Positions 25,394 through 32,579 of a DNA stretch of 64,000 nt are shown piece after piece. Position 1 is the stretch's first letter; every line of letters starts with the position of its first letter. The translations under genes were made by a program, and so were the position numbers. The notes beneath the pieces were generated by a model, which had not been told where the DNA came from, did no database searches, and saw nothing but the letters and a program-made list of their open reading frames with translations. The stretch comes from Mycolicibacter heraklionensis (GTDB lineage: Bacteria > Actinomycetota > Actinomycetes > Mycobacteriales > Mycobacteriaceae): positions 1 to 64,000 of the forward strand of contig LZME01000030.1 of the NCBI GenBank assembly GCA_001673575.1. Direction: 5' to 3'.

Positions 25394-26460
25394 GTCGGTT
25401 GAAGACCCCGCTGACCGAACTGGTCGGCATCGAACACCCGGTGGTGCAGACCGGCATGGGCTGGGTGGCCGGCGCCCGATTGGTTTCGGCCACCGCCAAC
25501 GCCGGCGGGCTGGGCATCCTGGCCTCGGCGACCATGACCATCGACGAGCTGGCCACCGCGATCTCCAAGGTGAAGTCGGCCACCGACAAGCCGTTCGGCG
25601 TCAACATCCGCGCCGACGCATCCGACGCCGGCGACCGGGTGGATCTGATGATCCGCGAAGGCGTCAAGGTGGCGTCGTTCGCGCTGGCACCCAAGGCCGA
25701 GCTGATCGCCAAGCTCAAAGAGGCCGGCTCCGTGGTCATCCCGTCGGTCGGTGCGGCCAAGCACGCCAAGAAGGTGGCATCCTGGGGCGCCGACGCGGTG
25801 ATCGTGCAGGGCGGCGAGGGCGGCGGTCACACCGGCCCGGTCGCCACCACACTGCTGCTGCCATCGGTGCTTGACGCCGTCGCCGGTACCGGCGTTCAGG
25901 TGATCGCCGCCGGCGGCTTCTTCGACGGCCGCGGCCTGGCCGCCGCGCTGTCCTACGGTGCGACCGGTGTCGCGATGGGCACCCGGTTCCTGCTGACCAG
26001 CGATTCCACCGTTCCGGACGCGGTCAAGCAGCGCTACCTGGCCGCCGACCTGAGCGGCACCGTGGTCTCCACCCGAGTCGACGGCATGCCGCACCGGGTG
26101 CTGCGCACCGAACTGGTGGAGAAGCTCGAAAGCGGTTCGCGGGCGCGCGGTTTCAGCGCTGCTATCCGCAATGCGGCGAAGTTCAAGAAGATGTCGCAGA
26201 TGAGCTGGCCGACCATGGTCAAAGACGGCCTGGCGATGCGGCACGGCAAGGAACTCACCTGGTCGCAGGTGCTGATGGCCGCCAACACGCCGATGCTTTT
26301 GAAGGCGGGCTTGGTGGAAGGCAACACCGAAGCCGGCGTGCTGGCCTCGGGTCAGGTGGCGGGCATCCTGGACAGCCTGCCGTCCTGCGCCGAGCTGATC
26401 AGCTCGATCGTCGACGAGGCCGTCGAGCACCTGAAGGCCGCCTCGTCCCACATCGCCTGA
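25390..26460 (+). CDS. ipdC: IpdC, FMN-dependent reductase (nitronate monooxygenase-like fold)
   Basis: A 356-residue TIM-barrel flavoprotein. The N-terminal HPVVQTGMGWVAGARLVSATANAGGLG and the FMN-phosphate loop QGGEGGGHTGP (about 140-150) plus IAAGGFFDGRG are hallmarks of the 2-nitropropane dioxygenase/enoyl reductase-like family. IpdC acts on a C/D-ring HIP-CoA intermediate. ATG 25390 overlaps the ipdB stop; it closes the operon. Its TGA (26458-26460) contributes two bases to the following hairpin repeat. It corresponds to Rv3553. The fdxB gene that follows in M. tuberculosis is absent. Confidence 0.93.
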   Translation: MSRLKTPLTELVGIEHPVVQTGMGWVAGARLVSATANAGGLGILASATMTIDELATAISKVKSATDKPFGVNIRADASDAGDRVDLMIREGVKVASFALAPKAELIAKLKEAGSVVIPSVGAAKHAKKVASWGADAVIVQGGEGGGHTGPVATTLLLPSVLDAVAGTGVQVIAAGGFFDGRGLAAALSYGATGVAMGTRFLLTSDSTVPDAVKQRYLAADLSGTVVSTRVDGMPHRVLRTELVEKLESGSRARGFSAAIRNAAKFKKMSQMSWPTMVKDGLAMRHGKELTWSQVLMAANTPMLLKAGLVEGNTEAGVLASGQVAGILDSLPSCAELISSIVDEAVEHLKAASSHIA

Positions 26461-26512
26461 GCGCCAATCTCACGACGCGACACCCCGCGGCGGCGTCGTG
26501 AGATTGCCGCTC
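26459..26512 (+). repeat. Left hairpin repeat of unit B, reads into the nuclease C-terminus
   Basis: Twenty-base arms (26459-26478 and 26493-26512) pair with one mismatch; the core arm is CAATCTCACGACGC. The loop is 14 nt. The last 12 codons and the stop of the nuclease gene are read from this hairpin on the reverse strand. It also follows the ipdC stop immediately, so it may serve as a shared bidirectional terminator. Confidence 0.88.
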
Positions 26513-27387
26513 GCGGAGGGTCGGGCCCAGCCGGCGGCGTACATCGCGTGCTCGACCCGACCAATCAGCGTCGCCCGCCGGTAGCGCAGCAGCTCCGAGC
26601 TGACCCGAATGATCACCCAGCCCGCCTCGGCCAGCCCCACCTGACGGTCGATGTCACGCTGCCGTTGCGTCGGGTCGGTCCAATGCTGCGCACCGTCGTA
26701 TTCGATTCCGACCTTCAGCTCCCGGTAGCCCATATCGATCCGGCCCACGAATTGCCCGTAGTCGTCGCAGACCGCGATCTGGGTCTCCGGGCGCGGCAAC
26801 CCGGCGTCGATCAACACCAGCCGGACGTGGCTCTCCTGATAAGACTCGGCCCCGCTGTCTATAAGCGGCAGCACCGCGCGCAGCCGGTTCAGGTCCCGTG
26901 CCCCGCGATGCGCGCAGATGACTGCCTCGACGTCGGCGATTCCGATCCCGGTGGCTCTCGCCAGCGCGTCAAGGCGCTGCACGGCAGCAGGCCGCGACCT
27001 GGTTCGCCGGCCGATGTCGAAGGCGGTGCGTGCCGGGCTGGTGACTGCAATCCCGTCGACGGTCGTCACCTCGCCCGGATTGAGGGTGTCTCGGTACACG
27101 ACGAGCTTCGGCGGGGGCTGGCGGTTGTCGTGCACGAGTTCGGCGTTCAGCGCGTCACTCATCCACTTCGCGCCGAGGAGTGCAGCGGCGGAATTGCCGG
27201 CGACCACGCCGCGGCGGCGGGACCACAACCACGCGGCCACGGCCCGCTGACGCGCCGTCAGCGTGATGCCCGATGGCGTGTAGACGCCCGGGTAGACCGG
27301 TTCGTAGAGCGCCCGCATCGCCCGCTCGGGGAGGGCCTTGGCAGCCAGCGCCTCCTGCCCCAGGAATGGCCAGGCCGGTTCCTCCAT
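26470..27387 (-). CDS. DUF559 (PD-(D/E)XK-like) nuclease with AbiEi-like N-terminal region, copy B
   Basis: A 305-residue relative of copy A. The N-terminal region has YPGVYTPSGITLTARQRAVA and WLWSRRRGVVAGNSAAALLG, then VTSPARTAFDIG. The nuclease core has Asp218 (RIDMGYRELKVGIEYDG), Glu229/Asp231, His235, Asp245 and GWVIIRV, all apparently intact. ATG 27387 is preferred; the frame extends upstream to 27459 inside the right hairpin. The C-terminal tail GNLTTPPRGVAS is encoded by the left hairpin and is probably a by-product of the repeat. There is no toxin or methylase partner nearby. Function is unknown. Confidence 0.85.
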   Translation of the reverse strand: MEEPAWPFLGQEALAAKALPERAMRALYEPVYPGVYTPSGITLTARQRAVAAWLWSRRRGVVAGNSAAALLGAKWMSDALNAELVHDNRQPPPKLVVYRDTLNPGEVTTVDGIAVTSPARTAFDIGRRTRSRPAAVQRLDALARATGIGIADVEAVICAHRGARDLNRLRAVLPLIDSGAESYQESHVRLVLIDAGLPRPETQIAVCDDYGQFVGRIDMGYRELKVGIEYDGAQHWTDPTQRQRDIDRQVGLAEAGWVIIRVSSELLRYRRATLIGRVEHAMYAAGWARPSASGNLTTPPRGVAS

Positions 27388-27444
27388 GGTCCGAAAGCGT
27401 GCCGGAGGTCGCGCGCAACACGCTGACACCCATCCACAGGGCGC

Positions 27445-27498
27445 GAGTGGCAATCTCACGACACGACACGCGGTGGCAGCGTCGTGAGATTGCCGCTC
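27445..27498 (+). repeat. Right hairpin repeat of unit B
   Basis: Arms of about 19 bases (27444-27462 and 27481-27499) contain GGCAATCTCACGAC and GTCGTGAGATTGCC and pair with one T-G position. The loop starts with the same CGACAC as the left copy. It lies 57 nt upstream of the nuclease start and 23 nt from the stop of the VOC gene. Confidence 0.88.
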
Positions 27499-27521
27499 GG
27501 CAGGGGGCGCGGGTTAGTGGC

Positions 27522-27911
27522 CTAGGCCTCGACCACCATCAGGGTGTGCCCGGTCGGGTCACGAAGCCAGAACATCGGCGGAACCGGGTCGCCCATCCGG
27601 GCCACCTGGTCATCCACGTCGACCCCGAGCTCACGTATCGCGGCGTGCGTGGCTTCGATGTCGTCGGTGGTCAGGGTGATCCCGGTGACCACCGGCTCGA
27701 CCGGACCGCTCTCCGGCGGCGGCGGGGCCAGCGCGATCCCGGTGTTCCCCTCGGGCGGGTAGACCTCGATCCACCGGTAGCCGCCACCGAATTCTTCGTC
27801 GGTTCGCTTCTCGAATCCCAGCGACTCGTAGAACGCCACCGCCTTGTCCTGTTCAACGGTCGGCACACACACCAGGTTGATCGTCTTCAGGCCGATCTTG
27901 GCAGTGCTCAT
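27522..27911 (-). CDS. VOC (glyoxalase/bleomycin-resistance/dioxygenase) superfamily protein
   Basis: A 129-residue single VOC domain: KTINLVCVPTVEQDKAVAFYESLGFEKR at the start, a central GGGYRWIEVYPPEGNTGIAL, and the ending MFWLRDPTGHTLMVVEA typical of the fold. Function may be a small-molecule lyase, dioxygenase or binding protein; it cannot be told from sequence. Two ATGs are possible (27914, 27911); AAGGAG spacing favours 27911. It lies downstream of the DUF899 gene on the same strand, 34 nt away, and probably forms an operon with it. Confidence 0.8.
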   Translation of the reverse strand: MSTAKIGLKTINLVCVPTVEQDKAVAFYESLGFEKRTDEEFGGGYRWIEVYPPEGNTGIALAPPPPESGPVEPVVTGITLTTDDIEATHAAIRELGVDVDDQVARMGDPVPPMFWLRDPTGHTLMVVEA

Positions 27912-27945
27912 CATGCTCCTTCGGGGTTGGGATGGATTGGGGGAA

Positions 27946-28632
27946 CTACGAATTCGAGCCGTATAGCTGAGCGATCTCCGGCGAGCTGGCCCAGCGACTG
28001 TAGGTGGGGCCCTGCGGCCAGCCGTCGGGCGAGTCCTGCCACTGCTCCTGACGCCCATAGGGCAGCACGTCGAGCAACGGGAACACGTGGCTGAGCTGTT
28101 CAACCCCACGGTGGTTGGTGTACCAGGTGCGGTAGACCGCGTCGCCTTGGCGCAGAAAGACATTCACCGCGAACTGGCCGCCCGGCGGCACGCCGACATC
28201 AGTCCCGAACGGGCTGTTGGCGGTGCTGTACCAAGCCATCTGGTTGCCGACGCGCCGCTTGTACGCGATCGCTTCGCCGATCGGCCCCTGCGTGACGATG
28301 ACGAACCGTGCGTCATAGGCGTCGAGGAAGTCGAGTCGGGTGAATTGCGCGGTGTAGCCGGTGCACCCCGGGCACTGCCATTCCTGCCCCGGCGACCACA
28401 TGTGGTGGTAGACGATCAGTTGACTCTTGCCCTCGAACACCTCAGCCAGGCGCACGGGCCCCCGCTCGCTCTCGAGCACATAGTCGTCCATGGCGACCAT
28501 CGGCAGGCGCCGGCGCAGCGCCGCGATCGCGTCGAGTTCGTGGGTGGCCGCCTTCTCCCGGACGCGCAACGCGTCGAGTTCTCGTTGCCAGGTCTGGTGA
28601 TCCACGACCGGCGGCGCCTTGAAACCCGTCAT
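27946..28632 (-). CDS. DUF899 thioredoxin-like protein
   Basis: A 228-residue DUF899 protein with YVLESERGPVRLAEVFEGKSQLIVYHHMW and EWQCPGCTGYTAQFTRLDFLDAYDARFV, the CPxC-bearing thioredoxin-like region (about 75-95). DUF899 proteins are abundant in actinobacteria and are presumed redox or detoxification proteins; no reaction is established. It is divergent from a TetR gene with an inverted repeat between them, which suggests local TetR control. Confidence 0.82.
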   Translation of the reverse strand: MTGFKAPPVVDHQTWQRELDALRVREKAATHELDAIAALRRRLPMVAMDDYVLESERGPVRLAEVFEGKSQLIVYHHMWSPGQEWQCPGCTGYTAQFTRLDFLDAYDARFVIVTQGPIGEAIAYKRRVGNQMAWYSTANSPFGTDVGVPPGGQFAVNVFLRQGDAVYRTWYTNHRGVEQLSHVFPLLDVLPYGRQEQWQDSPDGWPQGPTYSRWASSPEIAQLYGSNS

Positions 28633-28654
28633 CGGCGAAAACCCCCATTGGTAT

Positions 28655-28693
28655 GTGTACGGCGTCTACATTGGCTATGTTCACACCGTACAC
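28655..28693. promoter_or_regulatory. Inverted repeat, candidate TetR operator
   Basis: GTGTACGG (28655-28662) and CCGTACAC (28686-28693) form perfect 8-bp arms separated by 23 bases in the 86-nt divergent gap between the DUF899 and TetR genes. A shorter TGTA/TACA dyad (28656-28670) lies in the left half. TetR proteins often bind such sites between themselves and their target; here this is inferred. Confidence 0.5.
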
Positions 28694-28718
28694 TTGGACC
28701 CGAGGGGGCTGTCAAGAG

Positions 28719-29324
28719 GTGACTGCGACTAAGACCGGTTATCACCATGGCGACCTGGGCGCGGCGCTGATCGACGCCGGCCTGCAGCTGACCCGGCTCG
28801 GCGGTCCAGAGGCTCTCACGGTCCGGGAGGCGACCCGCCGCGTCGGGGTCTCCCCCAACGCCGCGTACCGCCACTTTGCCGACCGCGAGGCACTGTTGAG
28901 GGCCGTCGCGATCGCCATCGGAGACCGGATGGCCGCACGCATGCTCCCGCCGGTGAGTCGACGGGGCTCACCACAGAACCGGGCACGCAACCAGCTCCGC
29001 GCAGTCGGACTCGGCTACATCGGGTTCGCGTTGGACGAGCCCGGGTGGTTCACCGTGGCCTTCTTCGGCTCCGGGGTCACCGCAGTCGACGACGACGGAG
29101 TCCCACCACCGTTTCGCGCGCTGGTCGACGCACTCGATGCGATGACCGATGCCGGTGTGCTGCACGCGAACCGGCGCGCCGGTGCGGAGTGGCCGTGCTG
29201 GTCGGCCGTGCACGGATTCGCCGAGCTGGCCCTGCGCGGGCCGCTGCGCGGCGCTCCCCGCCCCGACCTAGACGCGCTGGCAGGGCGAACGGTCGACGAC
29301 ATCATCGCCGGGCTGGTGGGGTGA
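28719..29324 (+). CDS. TetR family regulator, divergent from the DUF899 gene
   Basis: A 201-residue regulator. The HTH segment is GPEALTVREATRRVGVSPNAAYRHFADREALLRAVA (residues about 28-63). The C-terminal ligand domain resembles the TetR_C_33/WHG type, with DEPGWFTVAFFG. The GTG at 28719 follows a weak AGAG; an upstream in-frame ATG at 28653 would read through the inverted repeat. It likely represses the DUF899-VOC pair and itself. The ligand is unknown. Confidence 0.82.
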   Translation: MTATKTGYHHGDLGAALIDAGLQLTRLGGPEALTVREATRRVGVSPNAAYRHFADREALLRAVAIAIGDRMAARMLPPVSRRGSPQNRARNQLRAVGLGYIGFALDEPGWFTVAFFGSGVTAVDDDGVPPPFRALVDALDAMTDAGVLHANRRAGAEWPCWSAVHGFAELALRGPLRGAPRPDLDALAGRTVDDIIAGLVG

Positions 29325-29341
29325 GGGGCGACTGCGCGGCT

Positions 29342-30016
29342 TCAGCTGGCTTGCGCAGGCAGATGGATCCCTTTGCTGACCGTGATCAGGAACGCGGTGA
29401 GGTCACGCGTGAGATCGTCGATCGACCGGGGCGGATCGGTCTGGTGCAGGAAATCGGCGACGATCTCGAAGAGCCCCCCGACGGTGGCCACCGCCATCGC
29501 CCGGTAGTCGGCGGGCTCCCCGGGTTGGGCCTTGCTGCGCCAGAACGACTCGATAAAGTTCGCGGCCCACTTGCGGTTGGCCCGCCGTTGCGCCTCCACC
29601 CGCGGCGAGATTCCGGTGCTTTCCCGGAACGCAACGACGGCCACCCGGGGGTCGACCACCAGCTCATGGGCGAACACCGTCAGAACGCGACGCACCGTCG
29701 CCTCTTCGGTCTCGTCGGTGCCGGCGGGAGCGCCGTGGAGCAACTCCTCCTCGACCCTTGCCTCGATGCGGTCGCCGATCTCGTTCATCAGCGCCAGGTA
29801 ACAGTCTTCCTTGCTGTCGAACAGCTCGTAGAACGCCTTGTTGCCGACGTAGGCGGTTTGGCAGATCTGCTCGATCGAGGTATTGACGTAACCGTCTCGA
29901 GCAAACAATTCGAACGCTGCAGTCAGGAGTTGCTCACGGCGCTGAGCCCGACGCTGATCAGCGTCGAGTCCGCGAATCCGGCGCCCCCCTGGTGCCGACG
30001 GAGTCGGTGTTTCCAT
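29342..30016 (-). CDS. TetR family regulator following fadA6
   Basis: A 224-residue TetR protein. The HTH is LLTAAFELFARDGYVNTSIEQICQTAYVGNKAFYELFDSKEDCYLAL (about 30-75). The C-terminal domain is helical with no recognised ligand motif. It starts 11 nt after the fadA6 stop on the same strand, so it may be the last gene of the fadE30-ipdF-kstR2-fadA6 operon. Its ATG lies in a perfect 14-bp palindrome. M. tuberculosis has Rv3555c, a different protein, at this position. The target is unknown. Confidence 0.82.
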   Translation of the reverse strand: METPTPSAPGGRRIRGLDADQRRAQRREQLLTAAFELFARDGYVNTSIEQICQTAYVGNKAFYELFDSKEDCYLALMNEIGDRIEARVEEELLHGAPAGTDETEEATVRRVLTVFAHELVVDPRVAVVAFRESTGISPRVEAQRRANRKWAANFIESFWRSKAQPGEPADYRAMAVATVGGLFEIVADFLHQTDPPRSIDDLTRDLTAFLITVSKGIHLPAQAS

Positions 30017-30022
30017 GGAAAC
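30009..30022. promoter_or_regulatory. Perfect 14-bp palindrome over the TetR start codon
   Basis: GTTTCCATGGAAAC is identical on both strands and contains the ATG of the TetR gene (30014-30016 on the reverse strand). It could be an operator for autoregulation or a stem that limits translation. It may also be chance, since ATG followed by GAAAC fits the coding frame. Confidence 0.4.
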
Positions 30023-30027
30023 CGATT

Positions 30028-31206
30028 TTAGCCGCCAAGACGCTCGATGATCGTGACGTTAGCGGTGCCCCCACCCTCGCACATCGTCTGCAAACCATAG
30101 CGGCCGCCGGTGCGCTCCAGTTCGTTGAGCATTGTGGTGAACAGCTTGGCACCGGTCGCCCCGAGCGGGTGGCCCAGCGCGATCGCCCCACCGTTGGGGT
30201 TGACCTTGGCCGGGTCGATCGGAAACTCCTTCATCCAGGCCTGCACCACCGGAGCAAACGCCTCGTTGATCTCAACAACATCAATATCGTCGATGCTCAG
30301 GCCGGTCTTCTCCAGCGCGTAGCGGGTGGCCGGAATCGGGCCGGTGAGCATGATCACCGGGTCGTCACCACGGGCGCTGATGTGGTGGATGCGGGCCCGC
30401 GGCTTGAGGCCGTGCTCCTGCACTGCGCTTTCTGAGGCCAGCAGCACCGCAGCCGAGCCGTCGCAGATCTGGCTGGAGAGCGCGGCGGTCAGCCGACCAC
30501 CCTCGACCAACGTCTTGAGACCAGCCATCTTCTCCAGCGTGGACTCGCGCGGGCACTCGTCGGTGTGGAACGAGTTGCCGTCCACATCGACCGGGATGAT
30601 CTCGTTGTCGAACCGGCCCTCGGCGATCGCGGTGAACGCACGCTGGTGGCTCTGCAGCGCGAAGCGCTCCATGTCCTCACGGGAGATGTCCCAGCGCTCG
30701 GCGATCATCTCGGCGCCGCGGAACTGCGAAACCTCCTCGTCCCCGTAGCGCTCCAACCACTTCTTCGACTCGTTGGTCGGCGAGGTGAAGCCGAACTGCT
30801 CACCGACGACCATTGCCGACGAGATCGGGATCTGGCTCATGTTCTGCACGCCGCCGGCCACGATCAGGTCCGCGGTGCGGCTCATGATCGCCTGCGCGCC
30901 GAACGAAATGGCCTGCTGACTGGAGCCGCACTGCCGGTCGACGGTCACCCCGGGAACCCCTTCGGGGAAGCCGGCCGCCAGCCACGCGAGCCGGCCGATG
31001 TTGCCGGCCTGGCCACCGACGGCGTCCACGCAGCCGGCGATCACATCATCGACGGCCGCCGGGTCGACGCCGACGCGGTCCAGCAGACCGCGAAAGGCCA
31101 ACGCGCCCAAGTCGATCGGGTGAATGCCGGCCAGCGATCCGTTGCGCTTGCCGACGGCGGTGCGAACCGCGTCGATGACATACGCTTCAGAGACTTGTGC
31201 GGCCAT
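30028..31206 (-). CDS. fadA6: Thiolase FadA6
   Basis: A 392-residue thiolase with nucleophile Cys93 in VDRQCGSSQQA, and the C-terminal [20 protein letters not shown] and CEGGGTANVTI blocks. FadA6 performs the last thiolysis steps in C/D-ring (HIP) degradation. Start ATG 31206 is preceded by AAGGAG at six bases; an upstream GTG at 31233 lies inside kstR2 and is less likely. A one-base gap separates it from kstR2. It corresponds to Rv3556c. Confidence 0.93.
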   Translation of the reverse strand: MAAQVSEAYVIDAVRTAVGKRNGSLAGIHPIDLGALAFRGLLDRVGVDPAAVDDVIAGCVDAVGGQAGNIGRLAWLAAGFPEGVPGVTVDRQCGSSQQAISFGAQAIMSRTADLIVAGGVQNMSQIPISSAMVVGEQFGFTSPTNESKKWLERYGDEEVSQFRGAEMIAERWDISREDMERFALQSHQRAFTAIAEGRFDNEIIPVDVDGNSFHTDECPRESTLEKMAGLKTLVEGGRLTAALSSQICDGSAAVLLASESAVQEHGLKPRARIHHISARGDDPVIMLTGPIPATRYALEKTGLSIDDIDVVEINEAFAPVVQAWMKEFPIDPAKVNPNGGAIALGHPLGATGAKLFTTMLNELERTGGRYGLQTMCEGGGTANVTIIERLGG

Positions 31207-31207
31207 T

Positions 31208-31786
31208 TCAGACTCCTTCTTTGGTGATACCACCCAGCACGATGGCGAGGTATTGTCTGCCGACTTGTTCGGCGGTCAGTGGGCCACCCGGCTGGTACCA
31301 GCGCACCGATACCCAGGTGGTGTCGCGGATGAAGCGATAGACCAGGTCGACGTCGAGGTCGGGTCGGAAGATTCCCGCTTCAATGCCCTGCTGCAGCACG
31401 TCAAGCCACATCTTGCGTTGCTGACGGTTGCGTTCGTCGACGTAGGAGAACCGGTCGTGAGACGACAGCCGCTTGGCTTCGTCCTGATAGATGACGACCT
31501 GGGCGTGCCGATGCTCGATCGCGTCGAACGAGGCCAGAAACAGTCCCTTGAGGCGCTCCAGCGGATCGGTTTCGCTGTCAATGATCTGCTGGTAACGGGC
31601 GAACAGCCAGTCCAGAAAGTCGCGCAGCACCTCGTCGACCATCTCCTCTTTGGAGGAGAAGTGGTGATACAGACTGCCGGACAGGATCCCGGCGGCGTCG
31701 GCGATGTCACGCACGGTCGTGGCACGCAGGCCACGCTCGGCGATCATCGCCGCCGCCAGGTTCAGGAGTTCGTCACGGCGCGTCAT
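31208..31786 (-). CDS. kstR2: TetR-family repressor KstR2
   Basis: A 192-residue TetR repressor with HTH LRATTVRDIADAAGILSGSLYHHFSSKEEMVDEVL (about 21-55) and a KstR2-like ligand domain (HDRFSYVDERNRQQRKMWLDVL). KstR2 represses the C/D-ring catabolic genes and is released by HIP-CoA produced by FadD3. It is embedded in the operon it controls, four bases after ipdF and one before fadA6. The candidate binding sites in the window are 22958 and 33741. It corresponds to Rv3557c. Confidence 0.93.
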   Translation of the reverse strand: MTRRDELLNLAAAMIAERGLRATTVRDIADAAGILSGSLYHHFSSKEEMVDEVLRDFLDWLFARYQQIIDSETDPLERLKGLFLASFDAIEHRHAQVVIYQDEAKRLSSHDRFSYVDERNRQQRKMWLDVLQQGIEAGIFRPDLDVDLVYRFIRDTTWVSVRWYQPGGPLTAEQVGRQYLAIVLGGITKEGV

Positions 31787-31790
31787 GGCA

Positions 31791-32579
31791 TCAGGCGCGC
31801 TGGCTGGAAACCGAGATGATTTCGCCGGTGAGGTAACTGGAGTAGTCGCTGGCCAGGAACGCGATAGTGGTGGCGATCTCCCACGGCTCGGCCGCCCGAC
31901 CGAATGCCTCGCCGTCGGCGAGGCGGTCCAGCAGCTCGGCCGAGCTGGTCTTCTCCAGGAACTTGTGCCGGGCGATGGACGGCGAGACGGCGTTGATCCG
32001 CACTCCGTATTCGACGGCCTCGATCGCGCTGCACCGGGTAAGGGCCATCACGCCGGCCTTGGCCGCGGCGTAGTGCGACTGCGAATGCTGTGCACGCCAG
32101 CCCAATACGCTGGCGTTGTTGACGATCACGCCACCGTGTTCGACACCGCGGAAGTAGCGCAGCGCCGCCCGGGTTGCCCGCATCACCGAGGTGAGGGTCA
32201 CGTTGAGCACGCGGTCCCACTCGTCGTCGGTCATGTCGATGACCGGGGTCTGCCCACCGAGTCCGGCGTTGTTGACCAGCACGTCGAGGCGGCCCATCTT
32301 TGCCACGGCCTCGTCGAACAGTGCGTCCACCGCAGCAGTGGAGGTGACGTCGCAGACCACCGCCTCGACCCGACCCAGCCCGAGGCCGGCCAGTTCGTCG
32401 CGGGTCTCGCCGAGGCGGCGCTCGTGGTAGTCGGAGACCACCACGTCAGCGCCTTCGAGCAGCGCGCGCCGCGCGGTGGTGGAGCCGATCCCGGTACCGG
32501 CGGCTGCGGTCACCAGGACCGTCTTGCCCGCCAGCAGGCCGTGGCCGGCGATCTCTTCCGGCGCCTGAGCCAGGTTCAT
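31791..32579 (-). CDS. ipdF: IpdF, 5-hydroxy HIP-CoA dehydrogenase (SDR)
   Basis: A 262-residue SDR. The cofactor loop is VTAAAGTGIGSTTARRALLEGA, with NNAGLGG and catalytic NNASVLGWRAQHSQSHYAAAKAGV. IpdF oxidises the 5-hydroxyl of HIP-CoA derivatives. ATG 32579 overlaps the fadE30 stop by four bases. It corresponds to Rv3559c. In M. tuberculosis PPE64 (Rv3558) lies between this gene and kstR2; here the gap is four bases. Confidence 0.92.
   Translation of the reverse strand: MNLAQAPEEIAGHGLLAGKTVLVTAAAGTGIGSTTARRALLEGADVVVSDYHERRLGETRDELAGLGLGRVEAVVCDVTSTAAVDALFDEAVAKMGRLDVLVNNAGLGGQTPVIDMTDDEWDRVLNVTLTSVMRATRAALRYFRGVEHGGVIVNNASVLGWRAQHSQSHYAAAKAGVMALTRCSAIEAVEYGVRINAVSPSIARHKFLEKTSSAELLDRLADGEAFGRAAEPWEIATTIAFLASDYSSYLTGEIISVSSQRA

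Larger units (their letters stand above)
26459..27498. mobile_element. Candidate palindrome-bracketed DUF559 nuclease unit B
   Basis: A DUF559 gene lies between two 54-nt hairpin repeats (26459-26512 and 27445-27498) that agree at 47 of 54 positions in direct orientation, including the loop. The unit is 1,040 bp, almost the same size as unit A (1,035 bp), although the repeat sequences differ. It occupies the variable gap after ipdC. No transposase is visible. Mobility is inferred from the architecture and from a solo copy of the same hairpin at 43574. Confidence 0.45.

Noticed and set aside
26459..27498. CRISPR array
   Set aside because: There are only two copies about 1 kb apart with a gene between, not regularly spaced short repeats with spacers; no cas genes are present.
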